Positions 24,357 to 37,626 are shown, numbered from the stretch's first letter. The stretch: DNA of 64,000 nucleotides from Desulfuromusa kysingii (GCF_900107645.1 NZ_FNQN01000005.1:50193-114192), one strand, 5' to 3'. Notes: generated by a model not told the origin, from the sequence alone. Numbers and translations are program-made.

Positions 24357-24397
24357 CAAAAGCCCAAGGTTGCATAAAGACAGCCTTGGGCTTTTTG
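24357..24397. terminator. Bidirectional intrinsic terminator between acnA and arsR
   Basis: AAAAGCCCAAGG pairs with CCTTGGGCTTTTT around a 17-nt loop that can add further pairs. A and T runs on the two flanks make it work in both directions. It mainly serves acnA, whose stop is 20 nt away. Confidence 0.8.
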
Positions 24398-24417
24398 TAC
24401 CTGAATAACTAAATCAT

Positions 24418-27069
24418 CTATTTCATTAATTGCAGCAATACATGATTGAGGATGCCACCACTTTGGAAGAAGATCACCTCCTGGTCAGTATCGATACGAC
24501 AAAGGACCTTGAGCTCTTCTTTGCTGCCATCACTCCGAGTGAGAGTAATCGTCAAATTTTGCTTGGCCTGCAATCCTTCGACAACCGGGATACTGACTAT
24601 TTCACTTCCATCCAACCGCAAACTTTCTGCTGAACTCCCGGGCAGAAATTGTAATGGCAATACCCCCATACCAACAAGGTTAGAGCGATGAATCCTCTCA
24701 TAACTCTCTGCCAGTACCGCTTTTACCCCCAGCAGCTGTGTCCCTTTTGCTGCCCAGTCACGACTTGAACCCGTCCCGTATTCTTTACCAGCGATAACGA
24801 CCAAAGGAACATTGTCTTTTTTGTAGCGGTTAGCCGCAGCAAAGATACTCATCTCTTCACCATCAGGAAGATGTTTTGTCATTCCCCCTTCGGTTTCAGG
24901 AACCATTTTATTGCGCAGGCGAATGTTGGCAAAGGTACCACGAACCATCACTTCATGATTGCCACGACGTGAGCCATAAGAGTTAAAATCCAGCTCTTTA
25001 ACATTGTGTTCCTGCAGATATTCACCCGCCGGACTTGCACCCTTGATCGCCCCTGCCGGAGAGATATGATCTGTGGTGATTGAGTCTCCCAACAAAGCGA
25101 GAATCCTGGCGTCATTGACTCCGGGATAAGTTGTTGATGCCTGGAGTTTATCAAAGAAAGAGGGGAGGCGAATATAGGTCGAATCAGGCTCCCAAGAATA
25201 GGTCAGCCCATCGGGGATGGCGAGGCTTTGCCAGCTCTCATCACCGGTAAAAACTGCCGCGTACTCTTTTAAGAACATTTGCGCATTCACCAGGGCAACC
25301 ATTTCAGCAACCTCTGCGTTGCTGGGCCAAATATCTTTCAAATAGACTGGCTGTCCGGATTGATCCTCGCCGAGCGGTTCACTGGTCAAGTCAATACAGG
25401 TGGTCCCTGCCAAAGCAAAAGCGACAACCAGAGGCGGTGATGCCAGCCAGTTTGATTTGACTTGCGCATGAATCCTTCCTTCAAAGTTGCGATTCCCCGA
25501 CAGGACTGAGCAAACACTCATATCGTTCGCATCAATGGCCTCTGCAACCGGCCCTGTTAATGGCCCCGAATTGCCGATGCAAGTGGTACATCCATAACCG
25601 ACAATATTGAAGCCCAATTGATCTAAATAACTTTGCAGCCCCGCTTTTGCAAGGTAATCAGTGACAACTTTTGATCCGGGAGCCAGAGAGGTCTTGACCC
25701 AGGATTTTTGGCTCAGCCCTTTTTCTACCGCTTTCTTTGCAACCAAACCGGCAGCCATCATCACGGCAGGATTGGAGGTGTTAGTACAAGAAGTAATGGC
25801 AGCAATAACAACGTCACCATGATTCAGTTGATCGTTACTATTGGCTATTGGGACACCTTTATCCCGATTGTCCTCAGGAAGAACTTTCTCGGTTTCGATA
25901 CCCATATTTTCCAGGAGGACTCGATCTTGTGGCCTTTTCGGTCCTGCCAGACTAGGCTTAACCGTCGTCAGGTCGAGCTCAAGAACGGCACTGTAGGTCG
26001 GGTCAGGAAGATCATCTGCGCGCCATAACCCCTGTTCTTTACAATAACTTTCCACCAGTGCCACAGTTTCAGGACTGCGTCCGGATAAAGTCAGATAATC
26101 AAGGGTGACCTGATCTATCGGGAAAAATCCGCAGGTTGCCCCATATTCAGGCGACATGTTAGCTATCGTTGCCCGATCGGCCAAAGGCAATTGCGACAAA
26201 CCGGTACCAAAGAACTCCACAAACTTACCAACAACCCCATGACTACGTAACATCTGCGTAACCGTCAACACCAGATCTGTCGCGGTAATCCCTTCATTTA
26301 AATGACCGGATAAACGAAAACCCACCACCTCAGGAATCAGCATCGAAATGGGTTGCCCCAGCATAGCGGCTTCTGCCTCAATGCCCCCAACTCCCCAACC
26401 AAGGACACCGAGACCGTTTATCATTGTGGTATGGCTGTCGGTTCCAACCAGAGTGTCAGGATAAGCCCAGAGCTCCCCATTAACTTTCTGACTCCAGACA
26501 CCTTGTGCAAGATATTCCAAGTTAACCTGATGACAGATCCCGGTTCCTGGCGGTACGACACGAAAGTTGTCAAAAACATTCTGTCCCCAACGCAAAAATG
26601 CGTAGCGTTCACGGTTTCGCTCCATCTCTCTTTTGACATTGTCAGCGAGCGCTTCAGGATTACCAAAGTGATCCACCATAACAGAGTGGTCAATCACCAG
26701 ATCCACAGGAATTTGTGGATTTATTTTAGCTGGATCACCGCCGTTTTTGGCCACTGAGTCACGCATCGCTGCAAGATCAACAATCGCGGGGACGCCGGTA
26801 AAGTCCTGCATTAAAACCCGCGCCGGGCTGTATGAAATTTCTCCCGACTGATCTTGATTCGGATTCCAGCCAGCAACAGCTTCGATATCACTTCGCATAA
26901 CGCTGTGCCCATCTTCTTTGCGCAGAAGATTTTCCAACAGGACTTTAATGGTGAAAGGAAGCTGCTCCAGGCGATATGAACTGGCTACAGCAAAGGCCTT
27001 CAAGCTGTGATATCGATATTCGTGTCCAGCGACTTGCAGACTTTTTTCCGTATTAAATGAGTTACTCAT
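24418..27069 (-). CDS. acnA: Aconitate hydratase A
   Basis: Aconitase interconverts citrate and isocitrate in the citric acid cycle using a 4Fe-4S cluster. The 883-residue length and the domain order fit AcnA/IRP1 type rather than AcnB. Cluster cysteines are in AAITSCTNTSNP and GYGCTTCIGNSGPL. Other landmarks are VGTDSHTTMINGLGVLGWGV near residue 210 and the swivel-domain GKEYGTGSSRDWAAKGT. AGGAGG lies about 8 nt before the ATG. It is probably a single-gene unit, with its own terminator. Confidence 0.97.
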   Translation of the reverse strand: MSNSFNTEKSLQVAGHEYRYHSLKAFAVASSYRLEQLPFTIKVLLENLLRKEDGHSVMRSDIEAVAGWNPNQDQSGEISYSPARVLMQDFTGVPAIVDLAAMRDSVAKNGGDPAKINPQIPVDLVIDHSVMVDHFGNPEALADNVKREMERNRERYAFLRWGQNVFDNFRVVPPGTGICHQVNLEYLAQGVWSQKVNGELWAYPDTLVGTDSHTTMINGLGVLGWGVGGIEAEAAMLGQPISMLIPEVVGFRLSGHLNEGITATDLVLTVTQMLRSHGVVGKFVEFFGTGLSQLPLADRATIANMSPEYGATCGFFPIDQVTLDYLTLSGRSPETVALVESYCKEQGLWRADDLPDPTYSAVLELDLTTVKPSLAGPKRPQDRVLLENMGIETEKVLPEDNRDKGVPIANSNDQLNHGDVVIAAITSCTNTSNPAVMMAAGLVAKKAVEKGLSQKSWVKTSLAPGSKVVTDYLAKAGLQSYLDQLGFNIVGYGCTTCIGNSGPLTGPVAEAIDANDMSVCSVLSGNRNFEGRIHAQVKSNWLASPPLVVAFALAGTTCIDLTSEPLGEDQSGQPVYLKDIWPSNAEVAEMVALVNAQMFLKEYAAVFTGDESWQSLAIPDGLTYSWEPDSTYIRLPSFFDKLQASTTYPGVNDARILALLGDSITTDHISPAGAIKGASPAGEYLQEHNVKELDFNSYGSRRGNHEVMVRGTFANIRLRNKMVPETEGGMTKHLPDGEEMSIFAAANRYKKDNVPLVVIAGKEYGTGSSRDWAAKGTQLLGVKAVLAESYERIHRSNLVGMGVLPLQFLPGSSAESLRLDGSEIVSIPVVEGLQAKQNLTITLTRSDGSKEELKVLCRIDTDQEVIFFQSGGILNHVLLQLMK

Positions 27070-27371
27070 TTCAGGTATCCTCCTCTAAGTTAATTTGATC
27101 CTACAAGAATACACGGAAATGGGGCAGTTTTTCCAGTACTGTGCATATTTTTAACGATTATATCTCTAAATACAGATGTTCTTTGTAATAAATACTGGTT
27201 ACACGATTTACTGGTTAAAATCAGACGACTTTTTTCTCTTAAACCGAGCATTTTTCCGGTTCGTGATCGCTATCATTAAAAAAATAACGTTGTTTTTAAA
27301 TGGTGTCTGTGATAGAAGCGATTTATCGTGTCTCGGTTACCCTCGTATAAAATACGTAGAAGGAGAAAAGC

Positions 27372-27572
27372 ATGGCAGAAGGTACAGTAAAGTGGTTTAA
27401 TGATTCAAAAGGTTTTGGTTTTATTGAGCAGGACAATGGTCCAGACGTCTTTGTTCATTTTTCAGCGATCCAATCAGAAGGTTTCAAATCCTTGGCTGAA
27501 GGAGATCGTGTTACTTTTGACGTAATCCAGGGAGATAAAGGTCCACAATCCGCGAACGTAATGAAAGTATAA
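27372..27572 (+). CDS. Cold-shock-domain protein (CspA family)
   Basis: The 66-residue OB-fold protein binds single-stranded RNA or DNA. RNP1 (KGFGFIEQ) and RNP2 (DVFVHFSAI) are intact, and the start [20 protein letters not shown] is typical. GAAGGAG precedes the ATG. A 302-nt gap from acnA gives room for the long structured 5' leader common in csp genes, but no specific cold box is claimed. A strong terminator follows. Confidence 0.97.
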   Translation: MAEGTVKWFNDSKGFGFIEQDNGPDVFVHFSAIQSEGFKSLAEGDRVTFDVIQGDKGPQSANVMKV

Positions 27573-27633
27573 ATTTGACGACATCGCCAGACAGCGTTTG
27601 CTGCTGGTCATTGAGTCTTTGAGGGTAAACCAG

Positions 27634-27668
27634 AAAAGCTTCGCAACAATTGTTGCGAAGCTTTTTAC
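27634..27668 (+). terminator. Intrinsic terminator after the cold-shock gene
   Basis: AAAAGCTTCGCAACA pairs perfectly with TGTTGCGAAGCTTTTT across a very short loop. The flanking A and T runs mean it could also work for nth-side transcripts. Confidence 0.88.
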
Positions 27669-27747
27669 TTTTAGATTCCCCGCAGGGCGATCTCTCTTTA
27701 TGTCATAATTTTTCAATGCATCGTTATACCGTTTAACTCATCATGTT

Positions 27748-28389
27748 TTAACGTGATTTATCCACCCCTTTACGCGGGCAGAGGTCTACAATGGGGCAAG
27801 AGCTGCAATAGGGAGTTGGAGCCTTACAACAGGCGCGACCATGAGCAATCAAGGTATGGCTACATTGGGTCCATTCTTCCTCTGGAAGCAACCGGCTCAG
27901 CTCAGACTCTATCTGTTCTGGACTATCTGACTTTGTCCATCCAAACCGTTTGGCTAAACGCTTAACATGAGTGTCTACCACCATCCCTGGAATCTGGTAG
28001 GCATTGCCGAGAACAACATTGGCTGTTTTACGGCCGACACCGTTCAGTGCAACCAATGCATCAATATCGGCAGGAACCTGTCCCTGATGATGAATCAATA
28101 GCTGCTCTGCACAGCGAATCAAGTTCTTTGCTTTGTTACGAAAAAATCCGGTTGAACGGATCAACTCTTCTACTTGATCCTGAGTGGCTGCCGCCATCTG
28201 TTCCGGTCCGGGAAATTTTTTAAACAATGTTTCCGTTACAATATTAACCCGCTTGTCAGTGCACTGGGCTGACAAAATTGTTGCCACCAGCAACTGCCAC
28301 GGGTTTTGATAATTCAAGGCACAGTGGGCTGTCGGGTAAATTTTCTCCAAAGCTCGCAATAGAGTCAAAGCTTTTTCGGTTTTTTTCAT
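27748..28389 (-). CDS. nth: Endonuclease III, base-excision repair glycosylase
   Basis: Nth removes oxidised pyrimidines and nicks the strand. The 213-residue protein has the helix-hairpin-helix LNGVGRKTANVVLG with catalytic Lys, and the catalytic Asp in MVVDTHVKRLAKRF. The C-terminal 4Fe-4S site is CCKAPTPYCSSCPIVDLC. It is the last gene of the gyrA-side run on the minus strand, 27 nt after the EEP gene. Confidence 0.97.
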   Translation of the reverse strand: MKKTEKALTLLRALEKIYPTAHCALNYQNPWQLLVATILSAQCTDKRVNIVTETLFKKFPGPEQMAAATQDQVEELIRSTGFFRNKAKNLIRCAEQLLIHHQGQVPADIDALVALNGVGRKTANVVLGNAYQIPGMVVDTHVKRLAKRFGWTKSDSPEQIESELSRLLPEEEWTQCSHTLIAHGRACCKAPTPYCSSCPIVDLCPRKGVDKSR

Positions 28390-28416
28390 ATACCCTTCTT
28401 TTATCTTTGGAGTGTA

Positions 28417-29160
28417 TTAGCCACAAATCGGGGTCGGTTGTTTAGAGGTGACCCGGGTTGATTTTTTAACCTTGAGCACCTGACGGGTATCACGGGTTTC
28501 TACAGTCAGCACCAGAGGAAGATGTGTCGAAGCATGACGCGCCTGGCCAGACATGACAACTTGGCCAGATAACGCCCTGATTGGTCCCTTAAGATAGACT
28601 CGGTCACGCCCCCAAAGGGGAATCTTGCTTGGAAAGTTTGCCCTCCAAACAGGAAAGCTCGCCCGGCGCAGGTGTTCATGCAGAGGGATTTGACCGCTCC
28701 CCCACAGAGGTAGTCCAAAATCACCACAAACGATTGTCGCACAGGGTAAAGAAGGGTTGTTTAAAAGTTGTGAATTAACTAAATATTTGACTTGTTCGCG
28801 CCGTTGTCGAAGATCCCAGGAAAGGGTCAGATTAAAGAGATGGATTCTCTCTCCATCACGATCAAGATCCGCTTGCAGACAATAGTTACCATAACCCAGC
28901 TGGAATTCTTGAAGGTGATAAAGGGGATAACGGGACAAGAAGGCACAATCACCCTCCAAATCTGTCCCATAGACAGCTAAACCAACCCTTTCAGCCAACA
29001 GCTCAGCGGAGCTTGCCCCAATCGGTGAACCGATGCGTTGTAACATCACCAGTTCGGGTTGTTGTTCACGAATAACCGCAGCGCAAAGCTCGGGTGCAAT
29101 TTCACCTGCTGCATTTCGAGCACCATTGATATGGTAGCTCATAATCCGGAACGTTGCCAT
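28417..29160 (-). CDS. Endonuclease/exonuclease/phosphatase (EEP) family protein, active site altered
   Basis: The 247-residue fold is recognisable from FRIMSYHINGARNAAGEIAP, IFNLTLSW-like LFNLTLSWDLRQRREQV, TIVCGDFGLPLWGSG and STHLPLVLTVE. However, several family residues are changed. The LQE metal-binding Glu appears as LQR (LVMLQRIGS), GDFN is GDFG, and SDH is STH. It may therefore be a weak or non-catalytic member. No signal peptide is present. It sits between the cyclophilin and nth genes. Confidence 0.8.
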   Translation of the reverse strand: MATFRIMSYHINGARNAAGEIAPELCAAVIREQQPELVMLQRIGSPIGASSAELLAERVGLAVYGTDLEGDCAFLSRYPLYHLQEFQLGYGNYCLQADLDRDGERIHLFNLTLSWDLRQRREQVKYLVNSQLLNNPSLPCATIVCGDFGLPLWGSGQIPLHEHLRRASFPVWRANFPSKIPLWGRDRVYLKGPIRALSGQVVMSGQARHASTHLPLVLTVETRDTRQVLKVKKSTRVTSKQPTPICG

Positions 29161-29189
29161 CAGTCGCTCCTGCCGTCTCCGCTAAGCCT

Positions 29190-29756
29190 CTATTTTTTAA
29201 CCCTGCGGACCGATTCAATAATCACTTGTGGTTCAGGGTAATCTCGGAACAGGGCACTTTTTGATATTGTTTTCACCTTGCCTATTTTTTCCACCACATC
29301 CATACCAGCGATAACTTTCCCAAAGACAGCGTAGCCATACGCCCCTGAACTTGTTCCACGGTGATTAAGTGAATGGTTATCAACCAGGTTGATAAAAAAT
29401 TGACTGGTCGCGCTATCGACAACCCCAGTCCGGGCCATAGAGATGGTCCCTTTCTGGTTTTTTAACCCGTTATCAGCCTCATTCTTAATCGCAGACAATG
29501 TCGCTTTTTTGGTTTCGGATTTATCAAAGCCACCGCCCTGAATCATAAAATTTCCGATGACGCGATGGAAAATTGTGTCGTCATAGAATTTTTTATCCAC
29601 ATATTTAAGAAAGTTATCCACAGTCAGAGGTGCCTTGGAACTGTTCAATTCAATCGTGATACTGCCCATGTTGGTTTTCATCTCCACGATAGGATCCGCA
29701 ACAGCGATCCCCCCGCAGAGTAAAAAACAAGCGAATAACAACAATATTTGTTTCAT
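29190..29756 (-). CDS. Periplasmic cyclophilin-type peptidyl-prolyl isomerase
   Basis: The 188-residue protein has a signal peptide (MKQILLLFACFLLCGGIAVA). The bacterial cyclophilin domain that follows has the catalytic FHRVIGNFMIQGG and the conserved ATSQFFINL. It would catalyse proline isomerisation during folding of exported proteins. It starts 9 nt after gpsA. Confidence 0.95.
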   Translation of the reverse strand: MKQILLLFACFLLCGGIAVADPIVEMKTNMGSITIELNSSKAPLTVDNFLKYVDKKFYDDTIFHRVIGNFMIQGGGFDKSETKKATLSAIKNEADNGLKNQKGTISMARTGVVDSATSQFFINLVDNHSLNHRGTSSGAYGYAVFGKVIAGMDVVEKIGKVKTISKSALFRDYPEPQVIIESVRRVKK

Positions 29757-29765
29757 CGTTTTCTC

Positions 29766-30773
29766 CTAAATAGCTTCCGGCTTCAAATCACGTAACATCA
29801 AGTCGGTTACCGCCAGGCGCGGATCTTTATCTTGGTAAAGGATAAGATACATCTGTTCAATAATCGGCACATCAACTCCCAGCTTATCGGCAAGTTGGTA
29901 CGCCGAGAGAGTTGTTTTGACTCCCTCTGCGATCATCTGCATGCCACTCAGAATTTCATCGAGCTTGCGTCCCTGACCCAACTCAATACCGACACTACGG
30001 TTGCGAGACAGGTCTCCAGTACAGGTTAACACCAAGTCTCCCATCCCTGCCAGACCAGCAAATGTTTCTGCTGATCCTCCTAGTTTTAGCCCTAAGCGAG
30101 TCATTTCAGCCAAACCACGGGTGATGAGTGCCGCTCTGCTATTATGACCAAAACCCAGTCCATCAGCAACTCCTGCGGCTAGCGCAATAACATTCTTCAT
30201 TGCCCCGCCAAGTTCCACACCGATAATATCGTCATGGGTATAGACCCGAAATACCTCCGTGCTAAAAATCTCTTGAATCTGTTTTGCTACAGCATTATTG
30301 CGCGCAGCAGCAACAACCGCTGTAGGCATGCCTGCACTGACTTCATTGGCAAATGAAGGGCCAGACAGAAAACCCAGTTGAGAATGCATGTGCACTGGGA
30401 GCAACTCTTCAAAAACCTGTGATAACAACATCAGGCTTTCATTTTCAATTCCTTTTGATGCTGAGACAACTAAGGATTCTGATGAGAGGGAAGGGAGTGC
30501 TTCCTTTAAGACATATCTGGTCGATTGCGATGGGGTCACAAACAACAACATTTTTTTATCTGTAACCGCCGCTGTTAGACTGTTGGTTGCCCGTATATTT
30601 TCAGAGAGTTTCACCTCTGGTAAATAAAGGTCATTTATCCGATTTTCTTCAATCCGTAAAGCCAGATCCTTTTCATAACACCAAAGAGTGACCGAATAAC
30701 CTTTATTAGCTAACAGGTTGGCTAATGTTGTCCCCCAACTTCCAGCGCCAATAACAGCAATTTTTGTTTCCAT
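29766..30773 (-). CDS. gpsA: Glycerol-3-phosphate dehydrogenase [NAD(P)+]
   Basis: GpsA makes sn-glycerol-3-phosphate for phospholipid synthesis. The 335-residue protein shows the Rossmann motif IAVIGAGSWGTTLANLLA, the catalytic-Lys region GVELGGAMKNVIALAAG, and NSRAALITRGLAEM. Start and stop abut the TPR gene (stop to start with no gap), which suggests tight coupling. Confidence 0.97.
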   Translation of the reverse strand: METKIAVIGAGSWGTTLANLLANKGYSVTLWCYEKDLALRIEENRINDLYLPEVKLSENIRATNSLTAAVTDKKMLLFVTPSQSTRYVLKEALPSLSSESLVVSASKGIENESLMLLSQVFEELLPVHMHSQLGFLSGPSFANEVSAGMPTAVVAAARNNAVAKQIQEIFSTEVFRVYTHDDIIGVELGGAMKNVIALAAGVADGLGFGHNSRAALITRGLAEMTRLGLKLGGSAETFAGLAGMGDLVLTCTGDLSRNRSVGIELGQGRKLDEILSGMQMIAEGVKTTLSAYQLADKLGVDVPIIEQMYLILYQDKDPRLAVTDLMLRDLKPEAI

Positions 30774-31655
30774 TTAGATGGCCTCCTTTTTATCTTCAAT
30801 CCGTTGTTCCAAGTGTTTAATTTTTTCATCTAACAACGCAGGCTCTAATTTCCCTCTCAATTGCTGATATTGTTGCAGGGCTTCTTGCAGATGCCCCTCT
30901 TCTTCAAGAATTTTGGCCAGATCGAACTCAGCCTGAGGACGATATTTACTCTCTGGATATTTATCTATGATATGAAGCCATTGTTGCTGTGCCGCTTTCG
31001 TTTGTCCTTCAAGCAGCAATATTCTGGCTTTGCGATATAAAGCATCGACAACAAATTTACTTTGCGGATATTTTTCAAGTAGAGATTCCAGTTCTATCCG
31101 CGCTTGAGAATAATTTTCAAGATAAAAATAACAATCAGCTATTTCATAATAATATTGATCAACACGACCCTCATTAAAATCAAGCAGACGTTGATAGAAC
31201 TCAATCGCCCGGGGATAATCTCTTAACCTGTATTTTGCTATTCGAGCCGCCTCTTCACGGGCTGACTGCACCAACGGGCTTCGTGGATAGTCATGTTCTA
31301 GCTGCAAATAATTTAATAGAGCCTTTTGCATATCCTGAAGCTCAAACTGCCAGATGTTACCAATTCTTAAAATTGCCTCTGCTGCTTCTGGAGCTTGAGG
31401 GTAGCTTTGATATACTTGCTGATATTTCTCTTCTGCCGCCGTTATCTGCCTTAGATTCTCTAATTCAACAGCTTCAGCGAATAATCGCTGCGGCGCTGTC
31501 AACTGATAGTGACTATACAAAGGATAGACTGCCGCCATCAGCGCCGCAAGAATGATAAAAGTGAGTATCCAGCGACTGCGACTAGATCTCTTCTTCTGGC
31601 TTTCCAGTTGTTTCAACTCCCTCTTCAACTGCTTCTTCAATCGAATCAACCCCAT
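30774..31655 (-). CDS. Membrane-anchored tetratricopeptide-repeat protein
   Basis: The 293-residue protein has a basic cytoplasmic N terminus and one TM segment (about residues 28-48, [19 protein letters not shown]). At least five TPR-like units follow, with phrases such as [19 protein letters not shown] and [20 protein letters not shown]. The repeats probably face the periplasm. The start codon lies inside the 3' end of gyrA (74-nt overlap), but AAGGA is placed 8 nt before it. Helical repeats suggest a scaffold role; partners are unknown. Confidence 0.85.
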   Translation of the reverse strand: MGLIRLKKQLKRELKQLESQKKRSSRSRWILTFIILAALMAAVYPLYSHYQLTAPQRLFAEAVELENLRQITAAEEKYQQVYQSYPQAPEAAEAILRIGNIWQFELQDMQKALLNYLQLEHDYPRSPLVQSAREEAARIAKYRLRDYPRAIEFYQRLLDFNEGRVDQYYYEIADCYFYLENYSQARIELESLLEKYPQSKFVVDALYRKARILLLEGQTKAAQQQWLHIIDKYPESKYRPQAEFDLAKILEEEGHLQEALQQYQQLRGKLEPALLDEKIKHLEQRIEDKKEAI

Positions 31656-34092
31656 CCACAGTATCCTTCTCCGCTAGTTTGGCGACTGAAACTATTAACT
31701 CACCGTCTTCCAACACCATCATCCTGACACCTTGGGTATTTCGACCTATGGAGCGGATATTTTTCACGTTGGTGCGCAAGAGCTTACCGCGATTGGTGAT
31801 AAACATGAGGTCAGACTCATCCTCCACCATCCTGATAGCGACGACACAACCATTACGGACGCTGGTTTTAATGGTAATTACCCCTTTGCCGCCGCGGCTC
31901 TGAACTCGGTATTCACCAATATCAGTACGTTTACCGTAACCATTTTCAGTCACTGTCACCAGTGCCAGAGCAGTATTGGCCGCGACCGACTGTAGCCCAA
32001 TAACGGAATCATCTTCATCCAGAGTTATGCCGCGAACACCTCGCGCTGGGCGCCCGACTGAGCGGACATCTGTTTCTGGAAAACGGATTGATTTCCCTTT
32101 ACGACTCGCCAGGAGAAGGTCACGCTCTCCGTTGGTCAGTCGGGCTTCAATAAGACTGTCACCCTCATCAATGGTCAACGCAATAATGCCACCAGTGCGG
32201 GGATGGGAATAGGCCATCAGTTCGGTTTTTTTGATAATTCCCCGAGCAGTCGCGGTGACAATATATTGTCCTTTTTCAAATTTTGTGACCGGCAAAATGG
32301 TCATAACTTTTTCTTCAGGAGCTAATTGCAATAAATTGACGATTGCCTTACCGCGTGAAGATCGACCACCTTGTGGTATTTCATGCACCTTTAGCCAATA
32401 AACTTTGCCCAAGTCGGTAAAAATAAGAATATATGCATGAGTTGAGGCAATAAATAAATTTTCTACAAAATCCTCTTCTTTAGGTTTAACCCCTGTTTTT
32501 CCTTTTCCACCTCGCCGTTGCGCTCGATAGAGAGAGACTGCGTTGCGCTTGATATAACCACCATGGGTGACAGTCACAACCATATCTTCTTCAACAATCA
32601 TATCTTCCAGGGTTAAATCGGCACTTTTATCAAGTATTTCCGTCCGCCGTGGATTTGCAAATTTTTCTTTTATTTCAGTGAGTTCCGTTTTAACGATTTT
32701 GAGAATCTCAACTTCACTGCCAAGAATCTCTTTCAAACGGCTGATCTGGGTGAGAAGTTCGGCCAGTTCTTCGAGTATTTTTCCCCGTTCAAGACCGGTC
32801 AAACGATGCAGACGCATATCCAGTATTGCTTGCGCTTGGATGGCTGAAAATGCAAAACGTGCGATTAGACCCTGTTTGGCCTCAGGAGAGGTTGCGCTCC
32901 CCTTGATAATTTTAATCACCTCATCGAGATTTTCCAAAGCCAACTTTAACCCATAAAGAATGTGAGCACGAGCTTCAGCTTTTTTCAGTTCAAAGACACA
33001 ACGTTTTGTAACGATCTCTCGACGGTGATCAACAAAACAATCAAGAACTTCCCGCAAATTTAAGATTTTAGGTTGGCCTGAAACGATGGCAAGCATAATA
33101 ATACCGAAAGAACTCTGCATCACCGTCATTTTGTAGAGTTGATTCAAGACGACCCCTGGGATCATGTCTCTTCGCAGCTCCACAACAATCCGCATCCCTT
33201 CGCGATCCGATTCATCTCGCAGATCCGAAATTCCTTCGATCTTTTTATTTTTTACCAGCTCGGCAATTTTTTCAATCAAGCGAGCCTTGTTAACCTGGTA
33301 GGGCAGTTCGGTAATAATGATGGATTCCCGACCACTACGCCGATCAATTTCTACCATTGCCCTAGCTCGCATCTGCACGATACCACGGCCATTTTTATAG
33401 GCATCAGTGATACCTTCTCGGCCATTGATAAATCCGGCTGTCGGGAAATCGGGCCCCGGTATTTTTTCTATCAATTCTTCGATACTAATTCGTGGATCAT
33501 CGATTAAGGCTATCAAACCATCAATAACTTCGCCCAGATTATGTGGTGGTATCTTGGTTGCCATACCTACGGCAATCCCCTCAGAACCATTCACTAGCAG
33601 GTTTGGATACTTACACGGGAGAACCAAGGGCTCTTCTAAAGAATCATCATAGTTCGGACCAAAAGTGACTGTTTCCTTATCAATATCATTTAACAACTCG
33701 TGCGCAAGCCGATCCATCCTGATTTCGGTATAGCGCATCGCCGCAGCAGAATCACCATCGACTGACCCAAAATTTCCTTGGCCATCGACTAATGGATGAC
33801 GCATTGAAAAGTCCTGCGCCATCCGGACAATTGAATCATAAACAGCGGTATCACCATGTGGATGATACTTACCAATCACATCACCAACGACACGCGCCGA
33901 CTTTTTGTATGGTTTATTGTAATCATTATTGAGATCATACATGGCGTATAAAATACGTCTGTGGACAGGTTTCAAACCGTCACGGACATCGGGCAAAGCC
34001 CGACCTATGATAACGCTCATGGCGTAATCCATATAGGATTTACGCATTTCATCGACAATATTAACGGTAACTTTATTTTGCTCTGACAGCAT
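31582..34092 (-). CDS. gyrA: DNA gyrase subunit A
   Basis: The 836-residue subunit carries the DNA-cleaving Tyr in [11 protein letters not shown] and the quinolone-determining region [19 protein letters not shown]. The C-terminal DNA-wrapping domain has the GyrA box QRRGGKG, which separates it from ParC. The end has an acidic tail. It lies 45 nt after gyrB in the same transcription unit, and its 3' end overlaps the TPR gene. Confidence 0.98.
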   Translation of the reverse strand: MLSEQNKVTVNIVDEMRKSYMDYAMSVIIGRALPDVRDGLKPVHRRILYAMYDLNNDYNKPYKKSARVVGDVIGKYHPHGDTAVYDSIVRMAQDFSMRHPLVDGQGNFGSVDGDSAAAMRYTEIRMDRLAHELLNDIDKETVTFGPNYDDSLEEPLVLPCKYPNLLVNGSEGIAVGMATKIPPHNLGEVIDGLIALIDDPRISIEELIEKIPGPDFPTAGFINGREGITDAYKNGRGIVQMRARAMVEIDRRSGRESIIITELPYQVNKARLIEKIAELVKNKKIEGISDLRDESDREGMRIVVELRRDMIPGVVLNQLYKMTVMQSSFGIIMLAIVSGQPKILNLREVLDCFVDHRREIVTKRCVFELKKAEARAHILYGLKLALENLDEVIKIIKGSATSPEAKQGLIARFAFSAIQAQAILDMRLHRLTGLERGKILEELAELLTQISRLKEILGSEVEILKIVKTELTEIKEKFANPRRTEILDKSADLTLEDMIVEEDMVVTVTHGGYIKRNAVSLYRAQRRGGKGKTGVKPKEEDFVENLFIASTHAYILIFTDLGKVYWLKVHEIPQGGRSSRGKAIVNLLQLAPEEKVMTILPVTKFEKGQYIVTATARGIIKKTELMAYSHPRTGGIIALTIDEGDSLIEARLTNGERDLLLASRKGKSIRFPETDVRSVGRPARGVRGITLDEDDSVIGLQSVAANTALALVTVTENGYGKRTDIGEYRVQSRGGKGVITIKTSVRNGCVVAIRMVEDESDLMFITNRGKLLRTNVKNIRSIGRNTQGVRMMVLEDGELIVSVAKLAEKDTVDGVDSIEEAVEEGVETTGKPEEEI

Positions 34093-34137
34093 CTAACTCC
34101 TCCAAACTTCGCGGTGGAAGTTTAACTTTTAAAATTT

Positions 34138-36531
<2,394 letters not shown>

Positions 36532-36536
36532 CTACC

Positions 36537-37616
36537 TTATTCCAATATAAATTCAGAAAAGTTACCGTTACTTACTTCAAATACTTTATATTTGTCTTCT
36601 TTGTTATAAATATCAGGTAAATCCATTGTCGTTATAAATACCTGACCTGAATCTTCAATAATTTTATTAAAAATATCAGTTTTTCTATTAAAATCTAATT
36701 CACTTCCCATATCGTCGAATAATAATATTGGGTAATATCCATATTTTTCTTTATAAATTTGTAACTGTGCTTGTTTATAGCTAAGTAGAAATGATCTCTT
36801 TTGTCCCTCAGAGGAATATTTATTAATATTGTTATTATTTATTAAAAAAATAAAATCGTCTATATGTGGTCCAACAAGTGTATATCCATATTTTATTTCA
36901 TTTATTTTGTTTTTTATAAATTTATTCTGAAGAATATCTTTTATATTTCCTTTTTGATATTCGTTATAACGAATAGAATATTTTTCATATAACTGATTCT
37001 TACTAAATAAATAAGAGAGATAATCATTTATTTGAGAAACATATGACAATCTTTCATTAATAATTAAATAAGCATATTCTATTAATTGTTCTTTCCAAAT
37101 ATCATCTTCACTATTATTTGATTTTAAAAATATATTTCTTTGTTTTAAACATTTCAAATATTTTTTATGAATATTAATATATTCTATATTTATAAAAAAA
37201 ATAGATCTATCTATTAAATTTCTTCTATACAGTGGATATGATTTTAAATAAATAATTTCATCTGGAAAATATATTATTGAATTTAAAATCCTAAAAAAAA
37301 TATTATTTTCTGGCTTTTTACTATTTATTAAAATATTTTTTTTGTTTTTTTTATCTAAAGTAATATTTATTTTATTAGATACTTTATTATTTACTACCTC
37401 TAAATTAATTTTAAAAATATTGGCATCTATATTAATAAGATCAATATTTTTATTAGTTCTAAAACTTTTATAAAGTGAAGAAAAATAAATTGATTCTATT
37501 AAGTTTGTTTTACCTTGAGCATTATTACCATAAAAAAAATTAAGTTTTTTATTTGGTTCTACAATAGTTTTTTTTATATTTCTAAAATTTTCAATTTCTA
37601 TTTTATTAATATACAT
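36537..37616 (-). CDS. recF: DNA replication and repair protein RecF
   Basis: RecF binds gapped DNA and helps load RecA. The 359-residue SMC-like ATPase has Walker A FFYGNNAQGKTNLIES, signature SSEGQKRSFLLSYKQAQL and Walker B PILLFDDMGSELD. The gene is extremely AT-rich with long A and T runs, and the protein is accordingly loaded with Asn, Ile, Lys and Tyr, although all motifs are intact. It lies 10 nt after dnaN. Confidence 0.95.
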   Translation of the reverse strand: MYINKIEIENFRNIKKTIVEPNKKLNFFYGNNAQGKTNLIESIYFSSLYKSFRTNKNIDLINIDANIFKINLEVVNNKVSNKINITLDKKNKKNILINSKKPENNIFFRILNSIIYFPDEIIYLKSYPLYRRNLIDRSIFFINIEYINIHKKYLKCLKQRNIFLKSNNSEDDIWKEQLIEYAYLIINERLSYVSQINDYLSYLFSKNQLYEKYSIRYNEYQKGNIKDILQNKFIKNKINEIKYGYTLVGPHIDDFIFLINNNNINKYSSEGQKRSFLLSYKQAQLQIYKEKYGYYPILLFDDMGSELDFNRKTDIFNKIIEDSGQVFITTMDLPDIYNKEDKYKVFEVSNGNFSEFILE

Positions 37617-37626
37617 TTAATATAGT

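Noticed and set aside
27176-27400. 74-codon frame overlapping the cold-shock start
   Set aside because: Probably the untranslated leader of the cold-shock gene; the overlap with a highly conserved start argues against it.
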